A stretch of DNA of 64,000 nucleotides from Comamonas composti DSM 21721 (GTDB taxonomy: Bacteria; Pseudomonadota; Gammaproteobacteria; Burkholderiales; Burkholderiaceae_C), in NCBI RefSeq assembly GCF_000429845.1, contig NZ_AUCQ01000003.1:1-64000 (forward strand), given 5' to 3'. How positions within the stretch are numbered: the stretch's first letter is position 1; each line of letters begins with the position of its first letter. The notes beneath the pieces are model-generated. The model was not told where the DNA came from. It ran no database searches and saw only the letters and a list, made by a program, of their open reading frames with translations. Below, piece by piece: positions 53,255 through 62,182 of the stretch. The translations under genes and the position numbers were made by a program.

Positions 53255-54380
53255 TCTCCGAGGTACCGCCGTAGATGCGCAGCACGCGGGCATCGGTCCA
53301 GAAGCGTGAGATGGGGTATTCGGCCATATAGCCATAGCCGCCAAACAGCTGCAGGCAGGCGTCGGCCACGCGGCTGAAGAGTTCGGTGGTGTGCAGCTTG
53401 AGGGCGGAGACGGCCTCGGGCGTGAGCTGGCCCTGGGTATAGGCGTGCACACAGGCGTTGAGAAAGGCCTCGGCAGCGGCAATATCGGTGGCGCACTGGG
53501 CCAGGGTGAAGCGCGTGTTCTGAAACTGGGCAATGGCCTGGCCGAAAGCCTGGCGCTGCTGCACATATTCCAGCGTGGCATCCAGTGCACCGCGCGCGCC
53601 GTACAAGGCCTGTACACCGATGATGAGGCGCTCGCGCGGCAGCTCGCGCATCATCTGCACAAAACCCTGGCCTTCCACACCGCCCAGCAAGGCATCGGCG
53701 GGCACACGCATGTCCTCGAAGAACAGCTCCGAGGTATCGCCCGCGTGGTGGCCTATCTTGTCCAGATTGCGCCCGCGCGAAAAGCCGGGCGTGGTGGTGT
53801 CCACGAGGAACAGGCTCACGCCCTTGGCGCCGGCCGAGGCATCGGTCTTGGCGGCCAGCACCAGCAGATCGGCATGCTGGCCGTTGCTGATGAAGATCTT
53901 GCTGCCGTTGATGACATAACCATCGCCGTCCCTGCGCGCCGTCGTGCGCAAGGCCTTCAGGTCGCTGCCCGCACCGGGCTCGGTCATGCCGATGGCGGCC
54001 ACGGCCTCACCGCTGGCCATGCGTGGCAGCCAGTAGGCGCGCTGGGCCTCGGTGCCGCAGTGCAGGAGATAGGGCGGAACAATGTCGTTGTGCACCTGCA
54101 GACCGCCCACAAAGCCCGCATAGCCACGGCGCGAGAGCACCTCGACCACGGCAAACGAAAACTGCACGGGGGCGCCCGGGCCGCCATGGGCATCGGGCAC
54201 ATCGGCGCACAGATAGCCTTGCTGGCCCATCTTCAGGAACAGCTCGCGCGGCACCTGCCCGGCCTTCTCCCAGGCCGCGTAGTGGGGCTCGATCTCTGCA
54301 TCGCAAAAACGCTCCAGCGACTGCCTGAAAAGATCGAGATCGGCGCGCTCCTCGGCGCTCAAAAAGTGGTTGCTCAGCAT
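53214..54380 (-). CDS. Acyl-CoA dehydrogenase
   Basis: 388 residues with the ACAD signatures AIGMTEPGAGSDL (about 136) and RIYGGTSEIMKEL near the C-terminus. Where medium-chain enzymes have Glu (EGT) at that place, this one has Gly, as in long-chain and isovaleryl types whose catalytic base sits elsewhere. It oxidises an acyl-CoA to the enoyl-CoA with FAD, passing electrons to ETF. It is the last gene of the minus-strand catabolic cluster that begins with livG. Confidence 0.87.
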   Translation of the reverse strand: MLSNHFLSAEERADLDLFRQSLERFCDAEIEPHYAAWEKAGQVPRELFLKMGQQGYLCADVPDAHGGPGAPVQFSFAVVEVLSRRGYAGFVGGLQVHNDIVPPYLLHCGTEAQRAYWLPRMASGEAVAAIGMTEPGAGSDLKALRTTARRDGDGYVINGSKIFISNGQHADLLVLAAKTDASAGAKGVSLFLVDTTTPGFSRGRNLDKIGHHAGDTSELFFEDMRVPADALLGGVEGQGFVQMMRELPRERLIIGVQALYGARGALDATLEYVQQRQAFGQAIAQFQNTRFTLAQCATDIAAAEAFLNACVHAYTQGQLTPEAVSALKLHTTELFSRVADACLQLFGGYGYMAEYPISRFWTDARVLRIYGGTSEIMKELVARSLLGR

Positions 54381-54575
54381 GCTCTGTCTCCGTCATTTGG
54401 GGTTTGAAAAAAGGCCGGCGGCCAAAAGGCCCCGGCCTGTGCAAGCGGGTTGTGCAGTCCTGGTGCATGGGGCTTTGTGCGTTGCCGGGAGCCCCTCACC
54501 CCAGCCCTCTCCCCGAAGGGGCGAGGGAGTAAGGCACAGGGCGCAGCACACAAAACTGGCAGAGCCCAAGTCAGG

Positions 54576-54650
54576 GACAGCGAGCAAGGGCCGCCCTGCA
54601 GCGAGGCTGTCGCCCCCTGGGGGGGAGGTGCCGAAGGCGACTCAGGGGGG
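54576..54650. repeat. GC-rich intercistronic repeat, copy 1
   Basis: About 75 bases sharing the CAGCGAGCAAGGGCCGCCC start, the CAGCGAGGCTGTCG block and the CTCAGGGGG end with 59821-59895. It lies directly after the thiolase stop in the direction of transcription. Two C/G-rich hairpins are possible, which may stabilise the mRNA or weaken readthrough into the acyl-CoA dehydrogenase gene. Confidence 0.7.
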
Positions 54651-54657
54651 GAGTGGT

Positions 54658-55845
54658 TTACACCCGCTCGAAGATTGCGGCAATCCCCTGGCCGCCGCCA
54701 ATGCACATGGTCACCAGCGCATAGCGGCCGCCCGTGCGGTGCAGCTCGGCAATGGCCTTGGTGGTGATGATGGCGCCGGTGGCACCCACGGGGTGGCCCA
54801 GGGAGATGCCCGAGCCATTGGGGTTGACCTTGGCCGGGTCCATGCCCAGCTCCTGGATCACGGCGCAGGCCTGGGCGGCAAAGGCTTCGTTGGCCTCGAT
54901 CACATCCATGTCCTCGATCTTGAGGCCGGTGCGCGCCAGCACCTTTTGCGTGGCCGGCACGGGACCTATGCCCATGTAGGCCGGGTCCACGCCTGCATGT
55001 GCATAGCCCACCAGGCGGGCCAGGGGCTTGAGGCCCAGGGCGGCCACGCGCTCGCCCGAGGCCAGCACCACGGCGCCTGCGCCGTCGTTGATGCCCGAGG
55101 CATTGCCTGCGGTGACCGTGCCGCCTTCCTTCTTGAAGGCCGGCTTCATGCCGCTCAGGGTCTCGATCGTGGTGCTGGCGCGCACATGCTCGTCGGTATC
55201 GAACAGCACCACGCCCTTGCGCGTGGCGATCTCGACGGGAACGATCTGCTCCTTGAAGTAGCCTGCGGCAATGGCTGCTGCCGCGCGCTGCTGACTGACC
55301 ACGGCCAGCTCGTCCTGCATGGTGCGGCTGATCTTGTAGCGCTCGGCCACGTTCTCGGCGGTAATGCCCATGTGCATCTTCTGCCAGGGGTCGTGCAGGA
55401 TGCCCAGCATGTAGTCGATGCTCTTGGCATCGCCCATGCGTGCGCCCCAGCGCGAGGCCTGGTCGAAGTAGGGGCCGCGGCTCATGGATTCCGAGCCGCC
55501 GCCCACGGCCACATCGCAGTCGCCCAGCGCAATCGCCTGGGCCGCCGAGACAATGGCCTGCAGGCCGGAGCCGCACAGGCGGTTGACGTTGAAGGCCGGG
55601 GTCTCGATGGGGCAGCCCGCATCGACCGCGGCCACGCGCGACAGGTAGGCGTCCTTGGTGTCGGTGGGAATCACATTGCCCATGACCACATGGCCGACGG
55701 CATCGGCCTCGATGCCTGCACGTGCAATGGCCGCCTTGACCACGGTGGTGGCCAGCTGGGTGTTGGCCACGTCCTTGAGGCTGCCGCCAAAGGTGCCTAT
55801 GGCCGTGCGGGCCGTGCCGAGGACGAAGATGTCGCGTGTTGTCAT
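54658..55845 (-). CDS. Acetyl-CoA acetyltransferase (thiolase)
   Basis: 395 residues from ATG 55845 (MTTRDIFVLGTARTAIGTFGG). Active-site Cys in NRLCGSGLQAI (about 90), His in GHPVGATG (about 350) and Cys in CIGGGQGIA (about 380). It cleaves 3-ketoacyl-CoA with CoA, the final beta-oxidation step, or condenses acetyl-CoA units. It lies between the hydratase and dehydrogenase genes. Confidence 0.9.
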   Translation of the reverse strand: MTTRDIFVLGTARTAIGTFGGSLKDVANTQLATTVVKAAIARAGIEADAVGHVVMGNVIPTDTKDAYLSRVAAVDAGCPIETPAFNVNRLCGSGLQAIVSAAQAIALGDCDVAVGGGSESMSRGPYFDQASRWGARMGDAKSIDYMLGILHDPWQKMHMGITAENVAERYKISRTMQDELAVVSQQRAAAAIAAGYFKEQIVPVEIATRKGVVLFDTDEHVRASTTIETLSGMKPAFKKEGGTVTAGNASGINDGAGAVVLASGERVAALGLKPLARLVGYAHAGVDPAYMGIGPVPATQKVLARTGLKIEDMDVIEANEAFAAQACAVIQELGMDPAKVNPNGSGISLGHPVGATGAIITTKAIAELHRTGGRYALVTMCIGGGQGIAAIFERV

Positions 55846-55926
55846 GAATGATCTCCTTGAATGGGTGAATCCGCCATTGTGCTGATGCTCTGGCCGCAAG
55901 CGCTGCCGCCTGCGCGTCAGCCTCCC

Positions 55927-56712
55927 TCAGCGGCCTTGAAAAACAGGATTTTGCCTAGTCTGGAAGGCGGCAATGCCGTCGCGTATGTCCTGGGTGCGCG
56001 CGCAGGCGCCAAAGGCCAGGGCCTCTGCCTGCAGTTGCGTGGGCAAATCCTGCTCCAGACCCGCGCGCATGAGGCGGCGCATATGGCCGAGGGCAATCGT
56101 CGGGCCGTTGGCCAGGCGCTGGGCGAGCTGCTCCACGCCGGCCGAGAGCAGCTCGGCTGCCAGCACCTTGTTGACCAGGCCCAGACGCGCGGCCTCGGCG
56201 CAGTCCAGGGTCTCGCCCAGCATGGCGATCTCCAGCGCACGGCTGAGGCCTACGCGGCGCGGCAGCGCCCAGGAGGCGCCCACGTCGCAGCTGGTGCCCA
56301 GGTTGATGTAGGCCAGGTTGAAGCGCGTGCCTTCGGCCGCATAGATGAAGTCGGCCTGCAGCATCAGCGACAGGCCAGCGCCTGCCACGGCGCCATGCAC
56401 CTGGGCGATCACGGGCGCGTTGAGCTGCGCCAGCAGTTCCACGGCCTGGTTCAGCGGGCCCAGCAGATCGGCCGCGCCTTGCACGGGGTCGGCGGCCAGC
56501 GTGGCCAGATCGCCACCAGCCATGAAGCCCCGGCCCGCACCGCGCAGCACCAGGCAGCGCAGCGTGGCGTCGGCAGCGAGCTGCTGCATGGCCTGCAAAA
56601 AGGCCTGGGCCATGGGCACGTCGATGGCGTTCAAGGACTCGGGGCGGTGGAAGGTGAGGGTGGCGATGGCGCCATCACGCTCTACGAGCAAAGGCGTTTT
56701 TTCGGGGGGCAT
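55927..56712 (-). CDS. Enoyl-CoA hydratase/isomerase family protein
   Basis: 261 residues of crotonase fold. The oxyanion hole lies in RGAGRGFMAGGDLATL (about 57) and HGAVAGAGLSL (about 105). In the second active-site segment it has SCDVGASWALPR, so an Asp sits where PaaG-type isomerases have one and the two hydratase Glu residues are not evident. It may therefore act as an isomerase of an enoyl-CoA rather than as a classical hydratase. It precedes the thiolase gene by 81 bases. Confidence 0.85.
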   Translation of the reverse strand: MPPEKTPLLVERDGAIATLTFHRPESLNAIDVPMAQAFLQAMQQLAADATLRCLVLRGAGRGFMAGGDLATLAADPVQGAADLLGPLNQAVELLAQLNAPVIAQVHGAVAGAGLSLMLQADFIYAAEGTRFNLAYINLGTSCDVGASWALPRRVGLSRALEIAMLGETLDCAEAARLGLVNKVLAAELLSAGVEQLAQRLANGPTIALGHMRRLMRAGLEQDLPTQLQAEALAFGACARTQDIRDGIAAFQTRQNPVFQGR

Positions 56713-56729
56713 TGATGCTCCTTGTATGA

Positions 56730-56807
56730 GAGCTGGTAGCGCTCTTTGATCAACGGTTTCAGATACTTTTCTATCTGAAATCCTTTGTCATAAAGCGCTA
56801 CCAGCTC
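56730..56807. repeat. Long palindromic repeat, copy 2 (inverted relative to copy 1)
   Basis: GAGCTGGTAGCGCT pairs perfectly with AGCGCTACCAGCTC at the right end. GTTTCAGATA and TATCTGAAA lie inside, along with TTGATCAA. Read on the reverse strand it has the same order of blocks as 30948-31041. It sits between the hydratase gene and the acyl-CoA synthetase gene. Confidence 0.8.
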
Positions 56808-56917
56808 ATTTTTTAATGATCAGCTCTCCCCCCTTTCGGGGAGACTTGGGAGGGAGACCTGCGGTCTAGGCGACTTCAATAGGGTTGGTGTCGTACATGC
56901 TGCGGCCCCCATCCCAA

Positions 56918-56938
56918 CCTTCCCCCGGCGGGGGAAGG
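56918..56938. terminator. C/G hairpin after the acyl-CoA synthetase stop
   Basis: CCTTCCCCC pairs with GGGGGAAGG over a GGC loop, 14 bases beyond the stop of the synthetase in its direction of transcription. No T-run, so it is probably an mRNA 3'-end or attenuation hairpin rather than a strict terminator. Confidence 0.45.
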
Positions 56939-56952
56939 AGCCATACCGGAGC

Positions 56953-58752
56953 CTATTGGTACAACGCGTCAATTTCGACGGCGTAGGTCTTGTAGATGCT
57001 GGAGCGTTTGACCTTCATGGTGGCCGTGACCTCGCCGTCATCGTGGTCCAGCTCCTTGGTCAGCAAATGGAATTTGCGTATGCGCGAGACCTGGGCCAGG
57101 CGCTCATTGCCCTGGGCGATCTCGCTGTTGATGAGCTCGCGCACCTCGGGCGTTTCCACCAGGGAGCGGAAATGGGTGAAGGGAAGGCGCCGCGCCTCGG
57201 CCCATTTGCCCACGGTTTCCAGGTCGATCTGCACCAGGGCGCTCACGAACTTGCGGCCCTCGGCCACGATGATGCATTCCTTGATGTAGGGGCTGCCCTT
57301 CATGGTGTTCTCGATCTCGGAGGGCGTGAGGTTTTTGCCGCCGGCCGTGATCATGATGTCCTTGAGCCGGTCCACGATCTTGAGCTGGCCCTGTTCCTCG
57401 CGCACCACATCGCCGGTGTGCAGCCAGCCGTTCTGTATGGACTGGGCCGTGGCCTCGGGGTTTTTGTAATAGCCGGCAAACACCATCTCGCCCTTGATCT
57501 GGAATTCGCCATTGGCGCCTATGCGCCAGTCCACGCCGTCTATGGGCGTACCCACCGTGCCCACCACCACCTTGTGCAGTTCATGGCCGGTGACCATGCC
57601 CGAAGATTCGGTGAGGCCGTAGACCTCGATCAGCGGCACGCCAAGCGTGCGGAAGTAGCGCACCACATCGGGCGGGATCGGGGCTGCGCCCGTGAGAGCC
57701 ACCTGCACATCGCGCAGGCCGATGAAGTTTTGCAGCGCGCGAAACACCAGCCAGTAGCTCGCGGCCTGGGCCAGGCGCTCCGCCAGGCTCCAGCTGCTGC
57801 GCGGCTTTTCGGCCAGCGGCGCGCAGTAGCTAAGCGCGCGGCGGTACAGGGCCTGGCGCAGGCTGCCGGTTTCCTGCATCTTGATGTTGATGGAGGCGTG
57901 CAGCTTTTCCCAGATGCGGGGCACGCCCAAAAACATATTCGGCGCGACTTCGCGCAGGTCTTCCTGCACCGTGCGAATCGATTCGCCAAAGTGGACTTGT
58001 GCGCCCAGGTAGATGGGGCAGAAGGTGGTCAGCATCTGCTCGGCCACATGGCACAGCGGCAGATAGGACAGGTGGCGTGAATCGCGCGACAGGCCCAGGC
58101 GCCGGGCAATGCCGGGCACCACGCCGCGGATGTTGCGCCAGGAAATCATGGCGCCCTTGGGCGCGCCCGTGGAGCCCGAGGTGTAGATCATCAGACCGAT
58201 GTCATCCAGCGTCTGGCGCGCCAGGGCCTCGTCAATGGGGGCCTGGCTGGCGGCCTGGGCGCCCAGCTTTTCCACCTCGTCAAAACTGGCGATCAGCGCG
58301 CGTTGCTCGGGGGCAAAGCTGCGCAGACCCTTGGTCTCCATGACGATGATTTTTTTCAGGCGCGGCAACTGCTCCAGCGCCTCCAGCACCTTGTCGGTCT
58401 GCTCCTGGTCTTCGCAGACCATGATTTCGATGTCGGCATGGCCCACCACATAGGCCACCTCGGGTGTGGGGCTGGTGGGGTAGACGCCCACGGTGACCGC
58501 GCCCACCAGGCCGGCGCCCATCTGGGCAATCACCCACTCGATGCGGTTTTCGGCAATCACCCCCATATGGCCGCCGCGAGGCAGGCCCAGCGCCAACAGA
58601 CCCAGGCCGAAGTGGCTGGCACGCAGGTCAAAACCGGCCCAGCTCGTGGGCTTCCAGATGCCAAAGTCCTTTTGCCGTATGGCCACGCGATCGCCGTCGG
58701 CCTGCGCACGCTGGCGCAGCATCTGGGGCAGGGTGAGTTCGGGGATGTTCAT
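56953..58752 (-). CDS. Long-chain-type acyl-CoA synthetase (AMP-binding)
   Basis: 599 residues from ATG 58752 (MNIPELTLPQMLRQRA), the FAA1/FadD15-like size class. The AMP-binding motif is MIYTSGSTGAPKGAM (about 179), the second motif YGLTESSG (about 385) and WLHTGDV (about 435); the catalytic Lys region TAAGGKNLTPSEIEN is near 475. It activates a carboxylic acid as CoA thioester using ATP. Genes of this class next to Liv-type transporters usually activate the imported acid. Substrate unknown. Confidence 0.88.
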   Translation of the reverse strand: MNIPELTLPQMLRQRAQADGDRVAIRQKDFGIWKPTSWAGFDLRASHFGLGLLALGLPRGGHMGVIAENRIEWVIAQMGAGLVGAVTVGVYPTSPTPEVAYVVGHADIEIMVCEDQEQTDKVLEALEQLPRLKKIIVMETKGLRSFAPEQRALIASFDEVEKLGAQAASQAPIDEALARQTLDDIGLMIYTSGSTGAPKGAMISWRNIRGVVPGIARRLGLSRDSRHLSYLPLCHVAEQMLTTFCPIYLGAQVHFGESIRTVQEDLREVAPNMFLGVPRIWEKLHASINIKMQETGSLRQALYRRALSYCAPLAEKPRSSWSLAERLAQAASYWLVFRALQNFIGLRDVQVALTGAAPIPPDVVRYFRTLGVPLIEVYGLTESSGMVTGHELHKVVVGTVGTPIDGVDWRIGANGEFQIKGEMVFAGYYKNPEATAQSIQNGWLHTGDVVREEQGQLKIVDRLKDIMITAGGKNLTPSEIENTMKGSPYIKECIIVAEGRKFVSALVQIDLETVGKWAEARRLPFTHFRSLVETPEVRELINSEIAQGNERLAQVSRIRKFHLLTKELDHDDGEVTATMKVKRSSIYKTYAVEIDALYQ

Positions 58753-58890
58753 ATCGTCTGTGATTCGTGGCGCCTTGTGATGGGCGCAATCTTGAAAGCA
58801 GGCACTGCCTTGATCAGCAAACACCAAGCAAGGGCCTACGCCGGTCGCACTGTCCCGCAACAAAGGCCATCGTTCCCCTGTGTCCTTATT

Positions 58891-58920
58891 TCAGGGGAAG
58901 GCGCGTAGCGCCTCAGGGGG
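58891..58920. repeat. GC-rich intercistronic repeat, partial copy
   Basis: AGGGGAAGGCGCGTAGCGCC and the following TCAGGGGG match the right third of the repeat at 59821-59895 nearly base for base. It lies directly after the livF stop, as the other copies lie after stops. Confidence 0.7.
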
Positions 58921-58927
58921 ATGTGGC

Positions 58928-59758
58928 TCATGAGAGCCAGCGCTTTCTACGTTTGTAGTGCTTGATGTCCTTGAAGCTCTTGGCTTCGCCGCCGCCGCCC
59001 ATGCCCAGGTAGAACTCGCGCACATCGGCGTCTTGCGAGAGGCGCTCGGCCGAGCCGTCGATGACGATTTTTCCGTTTTCCATGATGTAGCCGCTGTGAG
59101 CCACGGCCAGGGCCACGGTGGCGTTTTGCTCCACCAGCAGCATGGAGGTGCCGCGCTCGGCATTGATGCGCGCGATGATGGCGAAGATGTCTTCGGTGAG
59201 CTTGGGGGAAAGGCCCAGTGAGGGCTCGTCCAGCAAGATGAGTTCGGGTTGGGCAATCAACGCCCGGCCTATGGCCAGCATCTGCTGCTCACCGCCCGAG
59301 AGATAGCCCGCCAGCCCCTTGCGACGCTCGAACAGGCGCGGGAAGTAGCTGTAGACCAGGTCAAAGTCGGGCTTGGCCTGGCCGCCTTGCGTGTTGCGGC
59401 CCGTGAGCGCGTAGGTGGAGGCGATCAGGTTCTCCTCCACCGTGAGGTCTTCAAACACGCGCCGGCCTTCCATGACATGGGACAGGCCCAGGCGCACCAG
59501 CTGCTGAGGCGCGTATTGCGCGGTGGACTGGCCGTTGTAGCGCACGCTGCCGCTGGCCAGCAACCCGTCCTCCAGCGCGAGCAGGCCGGAGACCGCCTTG
59601 AGCGTGGTGCTCTTGCCCGCGCCATTGCTGCCCAGCAGGGCCACGATCTGCCCGCGCGGCACGCTGAGGGACAGGCCGCGCAGGGCCTGCACCACCTTGT
59701 TGTAGATGACCTCGATATTGTTGATTTCGAGGACGAAATCCGTGGCTTGTTGGTTCAT
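58928..59758 (-). CDS. livF: ABC transporter ATPase, LivF-type
   Basis: 276 residues from ATG 59758 (MNQQATDFVLEINNIEVIYN). Walker A GSNGAGKSTT (about 43), signature LSGGEQQMLAIGRAL (about 160), Walker B LILLDEPSLGL (about 183). It powers branched-chain-amino-acid-type uptake; with a synthetase behind it in the same operon, the real cargo is probably another carboxylic acid. A GC-rich repeat separates it from livK. Confidence 0.87.
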   Translation of the reverse strand: MNQQATDFVLEINNIEVIYNKVVQALRGLSLSVPRGQIVALLGSNGAGKSTTLKAVSGLLALEDGLLASGSVRYNGQSTAQYAPQQLVRLGLSHVMEGRRVFEDLTVEENLIASTYALTGRNTQGGQAKPDFDLVYSYFPRLFERRKGLAGYLSGGEQQMLAIGRALIAQPELILLDEPSLGLSPKLTEDIFAIIARINAERGTSMLLVEQNATVALAVAHSGYIMENGKIVIDGSAERLSQDADVREFYLGMGGGGEAKSFKDIKHYKRRKRWLS

Positions 59759-59820
59759 GGTTTCTAGCAAGAGGGCTTGCAAAGTTCATGGCCGCAATTA
59801 CTGGCGCACCCTAGCGCCAG

Positions 59821-59895
59821 AGACAGCGAGCAAGGGCCGCCCCGCAGCGAGGCTGTCGTCCCCCTCCGGGGGAAGGCGCGTAGCGCCTCAGGGGG
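59821..59895. repeat. GC-rich intercistronic repeat, copy 2
   Basis: Starts CAGCGAGCAAGGGCCGCCC and ends with a GGCGC-GTA-GCGCC hairpin and CTCAGGGGG at the livK stop (59896). About 85% similar to 54576-54650 by eye. It separates livK from livF. Confidence 0.75.
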
Positions 59896-61086
59896 TCAAA
59901 GCTTTATCCAGTCAGAAGCCGCCACCATCTTCTGCGCCTTCATATCGGCGCGGTAGACGCGGCCCACGGGAATGGAGTTGCCGGCAATGGTGATGGGCAC
60001 GCCGATCAGGCCGCCGGTGTCGAAATCCTTGAGGCTGTTGAGCCCGGCCTTGAGATTGGCGCCCGTCAAAGGCTTGCCCGCATCCAGGCAGCGCTTGGCC
60101 GATTCCAGGAACAGCATGGCGGCCAGAAAGCCCTGGATATAGGCCGTGCTCTGGTACTCGGGGCGCATGGCACGGATCTTCTCCAGCATGGGCGCTTTTT
60201 CCGTGTCGTAGTAGTAGCGGAAAGGCATGACCCCCATGAAGCCGTCGCCGGCCTCGCCCATCTTCATCACGGTGGAGCTGTCCATGGTCCAGAAGGTACC
60301 CATCCATTTGGACTTCATGCCCTGCTGCTTGCCCTGGCTGATGAACTCGGGAATGGGCGCCAGGATGTAGCCGTGGAAGATGGTGTAGTCGGGCGCGGCA
60401 CGGCGCAGCTTGATGACCTCGGTGGACACGTCCACGCTGCCCGCAGGCGTCATGATCTTGATGGCCACGGACAGGCCCAGCTTCTTGGCCTCGGCCTCGC
60501 TGCGCTCGATGGGGTCGCGGCCGAACTCGGAGTCCGAATAGACGAAGGCCACCTTGGCGCCCGGCTTTTCCTTGGCGATGTGCTTGAGCAGAATGCCGAA
60601 CATCTCCGTGTAGTCGGGGCCGACCAGAAACTGGTTGGGAAACTTCTTGGGGTCGTTGAGTTCGGAGGCGAACGAGGCACCCGCCATCAGGATATTGCCG
60701 TTGCGCTCCAGCTCGGGGTTGATGGTCTTGGCAAAGCCCGTGGAGTCGCCGTAGTAGAGGTTGACCTTGTTCTGGCTGGTGATCTTCTTGAACGTGGCCA
60801 CCGAGACATCGACCTTGTAGCCCGTGTCCTCGCCCACGTACTTGACCTTGCGGCCCTTGATGCCGCCTGCGTCGTTGACGATCTTCACGTAGTCGGCAAT
60901 GCCGGCATTGATGCCCACGCCGGCAAACGCAAACACGCCGGTCATGGGAATCGAGCCGCCGATCACGATGTCTTCACCTGCAGCTTGCGCATGGGCTGTC
61001 AGCGGAATGCCCAGCGGTGCGGCCATGGATGCGCCGGCTGCAAGCAGCAGCGAGCGGCGGCGGGGGGAAGTCGGTTGGTTTTGCAT
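59896..61086 (-). CDS. livK: ABC transporter substrate-binding protein, LivK-type
   Basis: 396 residues with a twin-Arg/Sec signal (RRRSLLLAAGASMAAP) ending near TAHAQA. Starts IVIGGSIPMTGVFAFAG, then IVNDAGGIKGRKV, the periplasmic branched-chain amino acid receptor fold. Expected to bind the substrate in the periplasm. The family accepts amino acids but also aromatic and aliphatic acids, so the cargo is open. Confidence 0.87.
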   Translation of the reverse strand: MQNQPTSPRRRSLLLAAGASMAAPLGIPLTAHAQAAGEDIVIGGSIPMTGVFAFAGVGINAGIADYVKIVNDAGGIKGRKVKYVGEDTGYKVDVSVATFKKITSQNKVNLYYGDSTGFAKTINPELERNGNILMAGASFASELNDPKKFPNQFLVGPDYTEMFGILLKHIAKEKPGAKVAFVYSDSEFGRDPIERSEAEAKKLGLSVAIKIMTPAGSVDVSTEVIKLRRAAPDYTIFHGYILAPIPEFISQGKQQGMKSKWMGTFWTMDSSTVMKMGEAGDGFMGVMPFRYYYDTEKAPMLEKIRAMRPEYQSTAYIQGFLAAMLFLESAKRCLDAGKPLTGANLKAGLNSLKDFDTGGLIGVPITIAGNSIPVGRVYRADMKAQKMVAASDWIKL

Positions 61087-61134
61087 GCTTGTCTCCTCGT
61101 TTTTTATGTCACGCTCAAAGCCTGTGCAGCCGCC

Positions 61135-62172
61135 TCAATTGCGGAAGGGCCACAGGTGGAAGAAGCGACGTGTGCGCCGCCACATTTCTGCGAGCCCCAG
61201 CGGCTCGAACACCAGAAAACCAATGATCAACAGCCCGAACACCATGGTGCGCACAGGCGAGAGAAACACCGTCAGCTCGCTGCCGCCGGGCAGCAGATCG
61301 ACGATGAGCTTGAGCAGCTCGGGCACCATGGTCATGAAGACCGCGCCCAGAATGCCGCCCAGGATGGAGCCCATGCCGCCCACGATGATGGCCGCGAGAA
61401 AGAAGATGGACATCAACAGCGGAAAGCTCTCGGGCGTGACCACGCGAAAGAAATAGGCCCACAGCCCGCCGGCCACGCCCGCATAAAACGAGGACAGGCC
61501 GAAGGACAGCAGCTTGTAGCGCAGCAGCGGTATGCCCAGCACCTCGGCCGAGATGTCGCGGTCGCGGATGGCGATGAAGGCCCGGCCTATGCGGGTGCGA
61601 AACAGATTGGCCGCACCGATGAGCATGACGATGGTGACGGGCACGATCAGCCAATACAGGCGGAACGAGGTGTCCAGCTCCATGCCAAAGAGCTGGGCCG
61701 GCGGCATCGAGATGCCCGCTGTGCCACCCGTGATCGCCAGGTTGGCAAACAGAAAGTGGGCAATGAAGGAGGCCGCAATCGTGGCAATCGCCAGGTACAG
61801 GCCTTTGACCCGCAGCGATGGTATGCCCACCACAATGCCGCCGACCATGGCTACAAAGCCACCCGCCAGCAGGTTGACGGCAAAAGGCAGATTCCAGCGG
61901 GTCTGCAAAATGGCCACCGTGTAGGCACCCAGCCCCATGAAGGCCGCCTGGCCCAGGCTGACCAGGCCGGTGTAGCCGGTCAGGATGTTGAGCCCCGTGG
62001 CGCTGGCCACGTTGATGGCGACCAGGCAGGCCAGGTAGAGCCAGTAATCGCTGGCCACAAAGGGAAACAGCAGCAGCAGGGCGCCGGCAATGGCCAGCCA
62101 CATTTTCTGCGTGCGGGAGTCGAACAGCGTTGCGTCGGCAACGTAGCTTTCCTTGAAGGTTCCTATGCGCAT
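61135..62172 (-). CDS. livM: ABC transporter permease, LivM-type
   Basis: 345 residues, about nine or ten membrane helices. The conserved SLGQAAFMGLGAYT (about 92) and GRAFIAIRDRDISAEVLGI (about 195) loop, which contacts the ATPases, are visible. Inner-membrane pore partner of LivH. Spacing to livH is 10 bases and to livK 48. Confidence 0.88.
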   Translation of the reverse strand: MRIGTFKESYVADATLFDSRTQKMWLAIAGALLLLFPFVASDYWLYLACLVAINVASATGLNILTGYTGLVSLGQAAFMGLGAYTVAILQTRWNLPFAVNLLAGGFVAMVGGIVVGIPSLRVKGLYLAIATIAASFIAHFLFANLAITGGTAGISMPPAQLFGMELDTSFRLYWLIVPVTIVMLIGAANLFRTRIGRAFIAIRDRDISAEVLGIPLLRYKLLSFGLSSFYAGVAGGLWAYFFRVVTPESFPLLMSIFFLAAIIVGGMGSILGGILGAVFMTMVPELLKLIVDLLPGGSELTVFLSPVRTMVFGLLIIGFLVFEPLGLAEMWRRTRRFFHLWPFRN

Positions 62173-62182
62173 GGCGGGTTTC

